Shown here piece by piece: positions 1 through 11,631 of a DNA stretch of 64,000 nt. The notes under the pieces were generated by a model. It had not been told where the DNA came from and ran no database searches. It saw nothing but the letters and a program-made list of their open reading frames with translations. The stretch is taken from assembly GCF_000003815.2 (NCBI RefSeq), contig NC_049992.1, positions 17,225,780-17,289,779 on the forward strand, read 5' to 3'. This stretch comes from Branchiostoma floridae. Its lineage: Eukaryota; Chordata; Leptocardii; Amphioxiformes; Branchiostomatidae. Position 1 is the first letter of the stretch. Every line of letters begins with the position of its first letter. Position numbers and translations under genes: made by a program.

Positions 1-440
1 GAACTTTGTTCGTTAAAAGGTTGCCACCTCATTGGGAATGCAGATATGGGGTACACAGAAGCATAGATTAAGAATTTTAAGAATTAATTCGTTGTAGTGT
101 CTAGTGGTAAATAGTGCAGCAAGTTTCTATGCTGTAAGTCACACACTTTACTTCACTATCCGGTTAAACGTCTTTTCCTAAGCCGGCCGGAGGTTCGAGG
201 TATTACGAAGCAAGTGATATTCTTCTTGCTAGCCATACCACTTAGATTACGTCCTAGGTGCACCTTCCTAAACATGGGACTCCAATACTCCAAATCCGCT
301 ATCACGGCAAACTCCTTTCCCGGCACAAGAGACCATGGACAACGTTAAAAATCGCGGACCAAAGCCCCCCCCCCCCAAAAAAAACAGCCCCGTTCCGAAG
401 ACTGCAAGGGAGTGTAAGACTCCAATACGCTTATGAAGGT
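1..440. other. Intergenic sequence, nothing recognised
   Basis: Mixed-composition sequence without a supportable gene or repeat family, apart from a poly-C/poly-A stretch near 366-384. Confidence 0.5.
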
Positions 441-444
441 TAGA

Positions 445-690
445 AATCCAGGTAAACAATATTCAAATACAATTCAGTCTCTAAAACTGGATAGAAAACG
501 GACATTTACTTCCGGACGTTTCGAGTGACATCCATCACTCTTCTTCATCGTAGTAGATTGAACTGTTTAGCGACGATGAAGAAGACTGATTTATGTCACT
601 CGAAACCGTCCGAAAGTAAATTTCCGTTTTTTTTTATCCAGTTGTAGAGATTGAATTGTATTTGAATGGGACTCCAATTTTAGGTCCTTT
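445..690. repeat. Head-to-head palindrome of a retroelement-like tail with hammerhead-like hairpins
   Basis: The left arm (about 460-560) and right arm (about 570-675) are inverted copies. Each holds a GATGAAGAAGA...CACTCGAAAC unit with a short hairpin, then a conserved tail (GTCCGGAAGTAAAT...TATCCAG...GAATTGTATTTG). The same tail occurs at 48.35 and 49.14 kb. Which element family it belongs to is uncertain; a Penelope-like or LINE 3' end is possible. Confidence 0.6.
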
Positions 691-1965
691 TCGAAAGACT
701 GGTGCAGCCCCAATCGAGATGCCCTTTCCAGGATTTAACCTGGGTCTGCCAGTTACCATCTAATTGGAACAGGAGCTCAACTGCGAAGCTGTCACCAGTT
801 GAATAACCGAGACATTCAATTAGATAGACGAAGTCGAACCAAAAAAAAGTCTACATAAATTGGCACCCAATGAACCAAAGTAAACCAAACCAAACCAGAT
901 CAAACCAGAGTACACCAACCATAACTAGATCGTCTTATATTCCAGTAATAAGCCACTGTGGGTATACAGCAGCAATAAAGTTGTTTTCTTCAAAATAAGT
1001 TGAAGCTCAGTTTTGTTGTAGAACGTTTACGTCAGGGATATGATGTTTTTCTTCTAATATGACAGTCACTGCAGTTCTAGTTTCGTATTCAACTTGGAAG
1101 CAGTCCGTCTCAGTGACACGCACTTGACCTGAACGATGTTTGCAAATATTAATGAATGACAGCCTGGATGAGTGAATGGGTGAATGACTGATTGAATACA
1201 TGCATTGTCCTCCCAACTCAATATCTGCAATGTCTCGGGCAACAGAGATTTGTGGCTTGGATACGACTCGCCTAGTCCCTCTTGGCTTGCAGGCGATTAT
1301 TAGAGAGAAGCCGGGCTCGCCATTTCTGCTCACAGCGCCGTGCAATTTGCACTCGAGTGGACACCATGATTCTCCCGCCGGCTGAACATTAAACCCCCGT
1401 TGTCCTTCCTCACAATACCCGATGCGTCAGGACCAAAGTAACACGGCGGTTTCCATGGAAGTCTATCCCGCTAGCCCGGGGGAAAGCTTTCCGTGGCTTC
1501 TCTTTGATAATACCGCTAGGAACGAGACTCAAGGAAAGGAAAGCCCTTCATTTCAATAGTTATCCACATCTTTCTTTCCTTCTCTTCAGGGTACTTTTCT
1601 TCTTGAGCAATTTATTACCTGCTGCAATAGAGGGATGTTTCTCCCTATAGCAATGCATCAACCTAAGAACTTTCAAGGGCAATGTCCATTGCATGCTTTG
1701 GCATATTGCAATACCCGATAGTTCAGCCTATGTATCTGTTGAGTGATGTACGTATAGATGTTGTCAGCTACGCTCGGTATCGAATTTGGCAAACTACTAC
1801 AATAACCTTTTGAGGAAAATGCTAGATCTTGAATTATTCCCACAGTTGATGTACTGTTATCTGAGAATTGAAGAAGCAGTTAAGCAGTTGTCTTGCTCAT
1901 CTTTACGCAATATCACATACTGCCCTATGGCAATGCTGTATTGGAATGTTTGACGACGTGTAGGG
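690..1965. other. Intergenic sequence, no gene recognised
   Basis: About 1190-1500 is richer in GC and CpG than its flanks and could be a regulatory or exon-edge region, but no splice-bounded coding segment could be supported. The rest is AT-rich, with short AACCA-type low-complexity repeats at 870-925. Confidence 0.4.
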
Positions 1966-2362
1966 TCATGTTGATTCGATTATATGGGTGCCATCCGCGC
2001 GCGCATCAGTTTTCGTATGTTTTAGATCATATATACTTTAAATCGTACAACGTGTTTGCAAAATGAGCAAATAATATGCCGTTAATTACAAAAGATATCG
2101 GACGCTAATGTCGTAGAATGCTAAGACCAATTCAAAAGTCAAAGAAGGAGATGTGAAAGAACCAAAATGAGAGAATTGAGAATCAATTGTTTTGTATACC
2201 GTACTCTGTGAGTTTTGTCCTTTATTTAACCTTCCTGTCCACTTAGATATGTCATAAAGAAGGCAACCTTTTCTTTGGACAAACCTTTTTGTTATTCACA
2301 CGCACGCTTCAGGTTTGGAGTTCCCAAAGGATGACATTCATATAATTGAATCAGCATGGCCT
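1965..2362. mobile_element. Foldback element, ATATGGATGACATC family, copy 1
   Basis: The left end reads CATGTTGATTCGATTATATG then GGTGCCATCCGCGCGCGCAT. The right end carries the inverted ATGACATTCATATAATTGAAT...CATGG. Both ends match the termini at 40.14-41.00 kb and 61.64-62.44 kb. The interior is short, with no coding capacity. Confidence 0.55.
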
Positions 2363-2680
2363 TAATTTGAAATTACGTTTGCATTGTTCTTATCGACTTT
2401 GAACGCCAACATAAGACAGCTCAGTTTGGATGTGTTCGAGTCGATTTATGTCTTTATGGCTGTATATACCAAGACTTTAAATGAAATTCACTAAAAGATA
2501 CTCAAAGCCCCAAAGAAATGCTGATTTGTTCGTTTTTATGATACTTTTTATTAAATATCTCAATAATCTAACGTAAAAATAATGCTTCTGGTGTCTTCAA
2601 ATAGTGGCAGGTACCGTAAGCGCGCTCACCAATGGTAGTCACTTTCTTTTGATCAATCCCAACTCAGAATACAACCTAAC

Positions 2681-2996
2681 TATCAGTTGTGGCAAGAGGT
2701 TTGTTTCAAAGTAGAACTAAAAAAAACTTCTGACGGTTTTTCTTGCTCTGTATAATCTTGAGGAACCAAAAGACGACTCAAAATACAAGCAATCTATCAG
2801 TTGTGGCAAGAGGTTTGTTTCAAAGTAGAACTAAAAAACTTCTGACGGTATTTCTTGCTCTGTATAATCTTGAGGAACCAAAAGACGACTCAAAATACAA
2901 GCAATCTATCAGTTGTGGCAAGAGGTTTGTTTCAAAGTAGAACTAAAAAAACTTCTGACGGTATTTCTTGCTCTGTTACAATCCTGAGGAATAGTC
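2681..2996. repeat. Tandem repeat, about 113-bp unit, 2.8 copies
   Basis: TATCAGTTGTGGCAAGAGG recurs at 2681, 2795 and 2907, with near-identical sequence between (AGTAGAACTAAAAA, CTTGAGGAACCAAAAGACGA). High identity between copies points to recent expansion. Confidence 0.9.
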
Positions 2997-2999
2997 CGT

Positions 3000-3460
3000 T
3001 TGTCGGCATTGCATCCATCAGTCAAGTCCCAGGAAGAATGGCGGCTATTGAGCGAGGTTCACCGTACAGCTGCGCAGCGTCGTTAGTGCTCCCTCATTCA
3101 CTTCAAAAGCACGAGGAGCTGCGGTAGACTGATAACCAGTGCACACAAAAGTACGCCCCCCACATACCTAAACCTGACGAGACTATCGCTTCTTTCTTTT
3201 GGTGACACTCAAAAGAGGCCGCGAGAAAATGGCAGGTACTTGATTGCCGTATAAATCATCAAGCTATTGATACCTTCAATATTCTTCCCCAAAGAGTACC
3301 TTACCGGCCACGACCGTTGTTGTTTAGTTGAGTGTCTTCTTTCTCTGCTATGGAGATTTAAAAGGTAGCAACTTCTCAATGACGTCTTTCGTTCCGTCTC
3401 AAAACGTTTGTTACATCTACAATCGTCGAAAGTCCTTAGGGTGTACCTCTGTAGGTCTTA
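3000..3460. other. Intergenic sequence, nothing recognised
   Basis: Unique-looking, moderately GC-rich sequence without supportable features. Confidence 0.4.
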
Positions 3461-3479
3461 ATGAGCACCGTAATGAAAC

Positions 3480-3715
3480 CGTTTTAACCTGTGGGGAAAT
3501 GTGATGTATGTGGTGCCGGTGTGGGCAAATTTTACTCGCTTCGTGACTGTCGTAAAGTGAGACTTGTTGCCACCAAGTACTGTAGGAGCGTCCTCATTAG
3601 ATAGATTTAAACAACGCTTGCCACTTAATGTGTGACAAGTCGGCCAGTGTAATATAATCAGTGCTGCGCCACGTGCCTTCGAAGCTGCCATGACGGGCTA
3701 TGTAGATACAGATAT
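3480..3715 (+). pseudogene. Decayed 3' end of a LINE (non-LTR retrotransposon) ORF, tail family A
   Basis: The + frame reads FTRFVTVVK-stop-DLLPPSTVGASSLDRFKQRLPL. This is the W-N-x-L-P and xSLxxFKxRL signature at the end of LINE reverse-transcriptase ORFs, with a stop where W-N would be. The 3' sequence (GTAATATAATCAGTGCTGC, GATACAGAT) is shared with the copies at 6.4, 18.6 and 49.1 kb. Non-functional fragment. Confidence 0.7.
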
Positions 3716-3719
3716 TATA

Positions 3720-4600
3720 CATTAACGTATCACGTAGATGAATCAGACCACCAGATCTAAAGTGCAAAAACTGAATATCACATTGGAAACTACAGGAACG
3801 TACGAGACGACCCCCCGAAAGTGCTTAGCCGTCGTTACTATGCGTGGATATAAAGGTTAATGTGGACTTAGGGATAAGCCAAGAGTGCACATGTGGAGAT
3901 ATGGGACACCTAATAGCTTGTCCAATACAGCTGCGAAGGAAATGGCAAAGGTCTAGAGGTTAGGCACGACCAAGTCCGTCAGGTGGCTGGCGGTGAAGGC
4001 TATTGATTGGCCGGCAAACAAGAGAAAATTATTTTTTAACAGCTTCTAGACATTTCTGTGCCCATTAGTATTACATTTTCAAAGAAAGTTATGTGTGTGT
4101 GCGCGCATGCGTGAGGTCTGCGTTTCTCTCCCTCCCTCTTTATGTGTGAACAGAGAAGAAAATCTTTATGATATTTTGTTTGTGTCGTTTACAATATTGG
4201 AAACAATTAGGTTATTAGCCCCCTTTTGATTTTTCTAGGTACTGCAGCAGAACGTTTGGTTTCGATATCTCGTCGCACGTGTGAATGTACTAATGATACC
4301 TTATATCTGTAAAGATTTGCGTGTATATACGATGCACTAAGATGACGCCAGGCTTCTCCAGAGACCACGTCCCCACTGATCTTCCTTCGCAAAGGCGAGC
4401 ACTGATACATTTTGCCTCGAGCTCGCACATTATCCTCCGACTTCACGGTGACCACACGACACATATGCCTCTCCAGGGGCGAAGACGAAGAGTAAGTCAG
4501 CGAGTATTTGCCATGACACCGCGATCTATTTCAAAGGTCTCAGGTGCGAAATTTGGCATCCATGTCTACAGCCGACCTGGCTGAGACTAGAAAAGAACAA
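3720..4600. other. Intergenic sequence, nothing recognised
   Basis: No repeat family or gene identified; a short GTGTGTGCGCGC stretch lies near 4095. Confidence 0.4.
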
Positions 4601-4604
4601 CATA

Positions 4605-4831
4605 GGTAGTATCTCGCTGCACACCGGTGCGAGATAGCTGGGTTCAAAAGATTTCTCGACGAATTTCCGAGATAAATAACGAATTTTCTTACGTTTTGTG
4701 TACTTTGTTGTCTTTTAAGTCATACAGTTACGTGTTACGCAATATCTAAATTATATAATTCTACGAAAATCAGACAACAGTGCTGCAGGGAACGAACCCC
4801 GCAGTGCAGCACCTGTACAGTGAGATACCAA
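4605..4831. mobile_element. MITE, GGTGGTATCTCACTGC family, copy 1
   Basis: Terminal inverted repeats GGTAGTATCTCGCTGC...and...CAGTGAGATACC, with CACCGGTGC near the left end. The interior resembles the copy at 28371-28613 (ACGAATTTTCTTA-GTTTTGTGTACTT). No coding capacity. Confidence 0.75.
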
Positions 4832-4834
4832 CTT

Positions 4835-5345
4835 TAAGGTTGCTTCTTTCTTACTCTAGAACAAAGACCACCAAGGTGTGTCCATATACGTCTTGCTTGT
4901 CAACTTTGCTGTAAGAATTAAGAATAAAGACAGCTTCTCTTTCACCAGAAAGCTTTTTAGCTCAGTTCGGCTTGAAACAATGTGCACACAACGCGGGAAA
5001 TCTTAGAGTTTCGATTGGGATTTGGATTGTCAACATCATACTTTTTTCTGATCCCGAAAAACGACCTGTTGGAATTAGTTATACACACACAGGCACGGTA
5101 GGCATCTTACGTGTTTGGAGTGATTTCTGGTCTTTTATCTTGTCATGCTATGCCTCATTAGGCAGTTTTTGCTCCACGTGCATCCAACTGTTCACAAGGT
5201 AAACGTTTACGTTAATCCCTGTCGCAGCTGGAGCATTGCTTAATGCCTGAGACTTGGGATTTTTCATTATGATTAGTAAAGGTGTGGGGCATAGTGTAAG
5301 CAAGTAAATGTTTTTTTAATCAAGGAATGGAGGTGTAAGAGAGAT
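4835..5345. other. Intergenic sequence, nothing recognised
   Basis: AT-rich sequence without supportable features. Confidence 0.4.
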
Positions 5346-5364
5346 ATTTGAGGCTAAGAGGACT

Positions 5365-5510
5365 CGTGTGTGTGTGTGTGTACGTGTGTGTGTGTGTTTG
5401 TGTGTTTTTCCCTTTCTACTTACATGTATGTGTTAATGCATATGTGAGTGTGTTTCTACCCGAGTATATGTGTGCGCGCTAGATTATGTGTGTACATGCA
5501 TGTGTACGTA

Positions 5511-5563
<53 letters not shown>

Positions 5564-5900
5564 GTATACGTGCTCGTGTAAGTTAGTATGTACATAATAT
5601 GTGTTTCTACGCATGTGTGTAGGTGTATGTGTGTATCTCCCTTTCTGTGTGTGCGTGTGTGTGTGTGTGTTTGTATGTAAGGATTTTTCTATATGTGTGT
5701 GAATGTTTCTTTGTGTGTGTGTATGTGTTCTATGTCTGTGTATGTATGTTTCTCCCTCTCTCTCTGGGAGCATATTTCTATGTGTGTATATTTCTATGGG
5801 TGTGTCTATGTTCCTTTATGCGTATGGGTCTTTATGTTTCTCTCCAACTCCCTCTTCCTGTGAGTGTTTATCTCTCTCTCTCTCTTTGAATGTCTCCCTG
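5365..5900. repeat. Compound microsatellite (TG)n / (TC)n / TATG-rich
   Basis: Imperfect (TG)n runs, a near-perfect (TC)n run at about 5513-5553 and TATGTGTG-type words through about 5900. Long open frames here are artefacts of the repeats. Confidence 0.9.
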
Positions 5901-5904
5901 GATG

Positions 5905-6320
5905 TATGCCAGTCTGTGCCATTATGAATGAATCGATGACTGCGCATTTATAATAGTAACTGCGGGATGAATACAACTTTTGCCGCCCGACGTCCCCTGA
6001 CCATTGCAGGTTTCCTGACTTCCTTGTTAACGATGGCCACCGCGTGGCAGTAATGTGTCCCAGCGGAATACGAACCAAAAATCCTGCTCCCTGCATAAAG
6101 GCGCTGTCGTGATCTTCATAATGATCTGTGGAACTAATGAGGACCGGGGTCCTGCTAATCGGTCCCAAATGACTATTGGTCAGACGTAGCTGTAATTCAT
6201 GATTCCATGTATACGTGCTCTTTGTAGGTTCTTGAAAAATAAAAGTTTGCAAGAAAAAATTGGCTCCCGCAAATGTTAAAACGCCGCTTGTGGTCCGGAT
6301 CCTATAAGTATCTGTATCTG
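5905..6320. other. Unassigned sequence between microsatellite and LINE tail
   Basis: A - strand frame stays open across this stretch but reads through from simple repeat and LINE tail, and shows no known domain. Left unannotated as a gene. Confidence 0.4.
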
Positions 6321-6324
6321 TATC

Positions 6325-6545
6325 CGTATTTATAATTAGTCGGTATAAACGCCCTTCGGCGTAACACACTAGCTTCGAAGGCACGCGGTGCGGCAGCAGC
6401 TGGTTATATTACACCGAAGGACCCGTCACACCTAACTTTTGCACATATATCTGCAAGCGTTCTTTAAAACTATCCAGAGATGATGTCCCTACTGTGTTTG
6501 GTGATAACAAGTACACGAACTACTGTCGCTCCTAAGAGCTATCTC
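6325..6545 (-). pseudogene. LINE 3' end fragment, tail family A (antisense copy)
   Basis: On the - strand: LLSPNTVGTSSLDSFKERLQ, IYVQKLGVTGPSV, stop, then a tail ending in repeated GATACA units. Nearly the same as the + strand copy at 18.6 kb, so both come from one LINE lineage. Severely 5'-truncated. Confidence 0.75.
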
Positions 6546-6554
6546 AGTAGCATG

Positions 6555-6740
6555 CTTTAAACACAAGGTATCAAAATAGCTGCTGCTCTGTAGTACCGAA
6601 GAGGGTCGGTAGGCGGGCCAAAATCTAATAAATTTGAGGTCCCATCAAGACATACCCGCCTAGTCCCTGAATGCGTTCTTGAGTTATCGTGGTCATTGAT
6701 GGACAGACACGGACATGCGCGAACGCTGTCGAAAAATAAC
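6555..6740. repeat. Dispersed repeat with GGGGGCCC core and GACA-type tail, copy 1
   Basis: Contains GGCGGGCCAAAATCTAATAA, CCCATCAAGACATACC and TTCTTGAGTTATCGTGGTCA, then GGACAGACACGGACA. The same succession is found at 24.2-24.45 kb, where it ends in (GACA)n. Confidence 0.6.
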
Positions 6741-7074
6741 CATGTTCGCAAAAGTGAAAAGCTGTGAAAGTGTTATTTTATGGTCGGTGTAATATACTTA
6801 ATATTTGATATGTCATCTTTCTACATTTATACCTTATTTTATGGATGTCTTTATTCTCAATAAATCGTTCTTGGCCATCACAGTAATTTTCATCCTGTAT
6901 CTATGATTTAGAATGATCTATCTATATTTCCTTCTTAGGAGAGGGTTCATTGCAAATATTTTGTAATAAATTCTGCCCCATTGTCAGGAAATGAATGTGA
7001 ATAAAATGAAATGAATTTTGGGGCAATGTCAAACATAACCTTCAATTTTATGACCCTACCCTCCTATCAATATC

Positions 7075-7125
7075 TTTAGAGAGAGAGAGACAAAGACAGA
7101 GATAGAGACAAAGACACTCTCTCTA
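7075..7125. repeat. (GA)n-rich simple repeat
   Basis: GAGAGAGAGACAAAGACAGAGA-type low-complexity stretch closed by CTCTCTCT. Confidence 0.8.
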
Positions 7126-7690
7126 CTGTTAATCTAACGGAAAGTCCCCAGATAACGCTGAAAGTAACAAGCTGTGCGCGCTGGGTGATAACATCAACAT
7201 TGACGCCTTCAAACGCCGACATCTTCAAAGGCCGCCAAGCGAATACAGGGAAGACAATACGTTAAGTACGTGCAGGTGAACACAGGGTTTTAAGTAATCA
7301 AAAACGCTTGTGCTGAAGCCTCCCGAGAAAAAACATCCCTTTGAAGTTATCGTGAAAGTCAGGGGCAATTATGTCTGTTGAAAATTGCTCTGACAAATGG
7401 ACCAATTTGAGTGTTGCATGACTGTATCGTATTTGAAGATGGCTAAAATCGCTCTAGACTGTAAATGCGTTCTTTAACGCTTGTTAAATGGTTGCTACAT
7501 CGCGACCTCTTTTGTGCTTAGTGTTGCAATTTTCGGAGACTTTTCCACTATGTAACCATTATGGTAACTGCTTGGCACCCACGCACAGCTTTATAACGTG
7601 GCAATTTGATGCCCACCGTGTAATTCACTGCAATTTCATGCTGGGCAAATTAGTTAACCATAAGAAAAAAAAACTCCGCAATTTCAGAGC
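7126..7690. other. Intergenic sequence, nothing recognised
   Basis: No gene or repeat family could be supported here. Confidence 0.4.
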
Positions 7691-7694
7691 AAGC

Positions 7695-7925
7695 TGCTAG
7701 GGGCCCCAAATCTAATCACTTCTTGATTCTATCAAAAACCACCTACCACCAATATTTAATCAAGAGCATAGCATGTCCAGAACAAAAGATACACAAACCG
7801 GAATTTCTTCTGCAGTACCAATGCCAAACATTAGGGGGCCCGAAATCAACATTGACCTTCGTCTTCCCAAGATCTACACATAAACAAACTTCAATCACAA
7901 TCAATCCAGAGGTTCTTAAGTTTTG
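7695..7925. repeat. Dispersed GGGGGCCC-core repeat, copy 2
   Basis: TAGGGGCCCCAAATCTAATC, CAGTACCAATGCCAAACATT and AGGGGGCCCGAAATC, followed by a GACCTTCGTCTTCCC segment, match the unit at 24.2-24.45 kb. It abuts the LINE fragment that follows. Confidence 0.6.
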
Positions 7926-7927
7926 CT

Positions 7928-8435
7928 GACTACAAATAGCCGGAAAAAGAGGAGGAAGAACGCCAGACTCATTACCATGTACAAAATCATCCATAACAAC
8001 ATTTCTGTCCCACATGCATCCAAGCTGGTCCTGGCGACTCGATGCTCCCGCCGCACCAACCACGCTTTCAAGCTACAGGCCATCGCGAGCAAATCCAACT
8101 TCTATAGGCTCTCGTTCTTCCCTCGTGCCACCAGGAGTGGAATGAACTTGAGCCTGGTGTGGCGGAGGCGGGGTCTCTCTCCCAGTTCAAAACTGAACTG
8201 GGGAGGGCCCTGCTGCATTGAGTCCTTGTATATATGTACATAACACTAACCCACCGCATTCACTTGTCTTGTCCCTTGCACCAATCAGTTGTTATGTCCC
8301 TTTGTGTTTTTGCCTTTATTTTCCCTATGTTTTAAGGCACTATCACCTGTAACTAACAAAACATGCGCACTGCTATTAATCCCCGTCAAGGGGGCTGAGC
8401 AGTAGAAAAGAAGAAAAAAATAAGAAAAACACACT
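7928..8435 (+). pseudogene. 3' end of a LINE ORF with one frameshift, plus 3' tail
   Basis: The frame reads RKKRRKNARLITMYKIIHNN, then a basic linker to SFFPRATR. After a one-base frame change it continues EWNELEPGVAEAGSLSQFKT, ELGRALLH and stop at 8219-8221. MYKI-x-H-N, SFFPRT.R.WN.L and SL..FK..L are the conserved end of CR1/Jockey-like reverse-transcriptase ORFs. The tail runs to a CCCCGTCAAGGGGGCTGAGC hairpin and an A-rich end. No complete reverse transcriptase is present. Confidence 0.8.
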
Positions 8436-8698
8436 CACACACACCCAAACCGATTTTTTCATGGAGTTGATATGCTGATAAAGATTCTGTTTTGTCTCCA
8501 CTATCAGGTGGTTCAACAACAGATCCACTACTTTACAGAGGAAGAGCCGACTAGATAAGATAGTATGAGATTCAACAGCTACCTGACACTTACTTCGCAG
8601 CCTGAGGCATTGGAAGAGCATATGTTACATATAGGCTGAACCTTAACATCCGTCAAGTTGGTCTGTGTATCATCAACTCGTGATATGTCCACGCGTTA

Positions 8699-9008
8699 AG
8701 GTGGGGTCACACGTGCGTATATATTTAAGTCCGTATGAGGCGCGCATAGGAGTATTTGCCTCCACCAGGCTCCACAGGTCGTTGTAAAAACAATAGAAAT
8801 TGGACAAACGTAAACAGGTAACATGTCAGACGAGCTAGCTGGGTCGATAACCATACTTCTCGGTCGGCTAACTCATCTGGCATGTTATATATCTATATTT
8901 GTCCAATTTGTACTATTTTTACCGCGACCTGTGGAGCCTGGTAGAGACTAAGAGCGTCATACGCACCACAAACGGACTTAAATATATACGCACGTGTTAA
9001 CCCACCTT
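8699..9008. mobile_element. Palindromic MITE, GGTGGGGTCACACGTGCGTA family, copy 1
   Basis: The two halves are inverted copies: ends AAGGTGGGGTCACACGTGCG / CGCACGTGTTAACCCACCTT, then TTTAAGTCCGTATG, CTCCACAGGTCG and ATTGGACAAA with their complements. The whole 310-bp unit would fold into one long imperfect hairpin. Confidence 0.85.
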
Positions 9009-9011
9009 TAT

Positions 9012-9200
9012 AGGCCCCATTTCACTAGACGGCGATCGCGTTGCGACTTCGCTGTGACCTAAACAAGATTTGCGTAACCTTTGATTTCATGCAAAATGTA
9101 AAAGTATGACTGAAAAGTGAACAAAACACGAAAGGCGTAAAAATCGTTTTCATCTAGTAAAAGTATAAAATTCGTTGAGTGCTTTTGTTAAGTCACCCCC
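9012..9200. mobile_element. Half of a GCGATCGC-ended repeat
   Basis: CCCATTTCACTAGACGGCGA followed by TCGCGTTGCGACTTCGCTGTG resembles the left end of the nested element at 14069 (ATTCCACAAGACCGCGATCG). It also shares AAAATGTAAAAGTATGA...TGAAAAG. The right end was not found. Confidence 0.5.
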
Positions 9201-9433
9201 TTTTGTGGAATGGGGTGTCACGTGCCATACATGCACCGTCCGAAAACTGCATGACCGATGAAGAGGGGTTTATCCCTGAGGAAATGGAGCAGTTTTCAAC
9301 CATGGTAAATGGCCGCTTTCCGGCGCCATTTGTCTGACTTTGGATGTAAAAAAAACTGCTAACGACTTGCAGCAGTCCCGAATCTGGTACTCATACAACC
9401 ACAGTCTGCATAAATACATACCATTCAGGCTTA

Positions 9434-10215
9434 TTCAGAAGGAGGCATGATTTTCGTAGCTTGTGCACAATCTACATCAAGTTGTTACTGGAAAGATTTG
9501 GCTAAATAGCTTGGTCCAATCAAGCTACAAGAGAACTAAATCGCTAAGCATAGACAAGCTTGGACAGTAATCATTAAATTTGCATTATCACGTCAAACCA
9601 CAAACGTAAACGTACGGCTAAAATAACTTGACACTAGTCTCCTGAAACGTTACATTTTTAAAACTAGAATCGGTCCAATCAAGCGAACTGAATCGCTAAG
9701 CATAGACAACCTTGGACCAAAATCCTCGAAAACGCACAATCACATCAAACCACAAACGTAAACGTACGGCGAACGAACCTTCAAACTAGCCAGTGAAATG
9801 AAACGACAGATTTCTGCTTAATCAGAAGGAGGCATGATTTTCTAAGCTTGTGTACAACCTACATCAAGTTATTTGCGAAGGAATTCGGCGAAATAGCTTG
9901 GTCAAATCAAGCTACAAGTGAACTAATCGCTAAGCATATAGGCAAACTTGGACAGTAATCCTCGAAAACGCATAATCACATCAAACCACAAACGTAAACG
10001 TACGGCAAACAAACCGTTAAACTAGTGTCCTAAAACGTTAGATTTTTTAGTTAGAATTAGTCCAATCAAGCTACAACCGAACTAATTCGCTAAGCATAGA
10101 CCACCTTGGAACATAATCCTCGACAAAGTGTAATCATACCAAACCACAAACGTAAAAGCACAGCTAACAAACCGTAAAACTAGCCAGTGCCCTGAAACGT
10201 TAGATTTCTGGCCAG
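9434..10215. repeat. Higher-order ABAB tandem repeat (about 388-bp period)
   Basis: The long unit starts TCAGAAGGAGGCATGATTTT at 9434 and 9822. Each is followed by a shorter unit that shares TCGCTAAGCATAGAC and CAAACCACAAACGTAAACGT. The latter word thus occurs four times in intact or mutated form. The copies are diverged, so the array is old. Confidence 0.85.
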
Positions 10216-11130
10216 GATAGGATCTTCAGATGAATAATAGATCATGGATGTACGTACTCCAAGAGGCTGCCCGTATACTTTATTCCTCCAACTCAAACAA
10301 CCCCATTTCCGCCCGCCTATTTCCGCACATAGAGTGTCCAGATCCGGTCATTTCCGTGCAAACTAAAATGGTTTCAGGGAGCGACTTTACTGAGTGACTC
10401 TATTGAGAATTACCAATCAAATAGAGTGATTATCATTAACAAGGCCTGTGTGTTTAGGGCTGTACGACAAAAATTAACTACGTGGGCACAAGGGCATATT
10501 AAAAGGTTTTATGAAAATTCGTCACACAAGCGTTAAGAGTGGTTGTAGAAAGAATCGATTTTGAAAGTTTGCCGGTACAACAAATTTTCGAAAGCCCTCT
10601 TCTACTTCGCTCTTTTCTTTTTCTTCGACCAGTATGATCAAAAACACACCAACGCCTGCCGGTATAATCTGTTTATTTTCTAATTGGTGTAAAATCCGGT
10701 CCACTGATTTTTCCAGGTCCGTTCTATTCCGACCAGTCCAACAATAAAAACAACCGCTTCTGTACCGGTACCGGTACCCACCCCTAATTTGTACATTTTC
10801 TTTAGCTACGCATCTCTTTCTTCCAACAGTCGGAATATGGATTTTGCCGGAGAGAGGAAATCGAAGCTTGCGTGCGTTTTGATAGATTGCACCGTCTTCT
10901 GAAATAATGGGCGGGTGTGATCACAGGAGAGCAGAAGTCAAACATCTTTTCCCGGGCCAGGCTGAAAGCGGCTGGTTCCATCCCGTCACACAATGATTGG
11001 ACCTTCTGTCATTGCATGCCTCTTGATGTTGGGATTCGCTGACGTAAACTCAATATGCGTGACAAGGTGTGCGTAGATTAGCTTGTTTTACACAATCACT
11101 CGCTGTCGTGCTTGTTGGGCCTCCTCCCTA
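10216..11130. other. Intergenic sequence with a probable decayed element
   Basis: 10440-10790 includes CTGTACGACAAA at one side and GTACCGGTACCGGTACCC at the other, reminiscent of the 40.3-40.76 kb unit. Boundaries cannot be defined. No gene recognised. Confidence 0.35.
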
Positions 11131-11342
11131 AAGGTGGTATCTCACTGCAATTGGGCACCGGTGCGGCACTGCGGGGTTTGCGACACTGTTTTGTTATTAG
11201 ATATTACGTCAAAGTATGGGGTAGAAGACAACAAAATTCGTAAAGCGTAAGAAACTCGTTCCTTATCTCTGAAATTTGTTTAGTAATCTTTCGAATCCAG
11301 CAGTGCCGCACCGGTGCCCCAAGTGCTGTGAGATACCACCTT
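11131..11342. mobile_element. MITE, GGTGGTATCTCACTGC family, copy 2
   Basis: Ends AAGGTGGTATCTCACTGC and GCTGTGAGATACCACCTT. Subterminal GGGCACCGGTGCGGCACTGC is inverted near the right end as GCAGTGCCGCACCGGTGCCC. 212 bp, no coding capacity. Confidence 0.85.
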
Positions 11343-11631
11343 AGTAGCTTGGGCCAACTCTGGCTCGAGAGAACCATTACCTTTCCTAGAGACACCAATA
11401 GGAACTCAGGATTCTTAATCACTTTCAAAAGTAGTCCAATGGGAACTCAGGATTCTCTGTCACCATAGAAACCAGTCATCACAGCCTGCGTCACCCAGGT
11501 AACAGACAGTTCTCTGTCTGACAGTAATTGGTCGATGTTAGCACAATGCATAAATCAACAGAATAAGGATTTTCCCAATTCTTCTTACTTAGATGTACAT
11601 GTGTTGGCTATTTACATCAAGCTTTTAGGTA

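Noticed and set aside
2743-3127. Two similar open frames repeating the same 30 residues
   Set aside because: A product of the 113-bp tandem repeat; no known protein similarity.
5806-6384. 192-codon frame on the - strand
   Set aside because: It reads through a LINE 3' tail, unassigned sequence and a microsatellite; no domain recognised.
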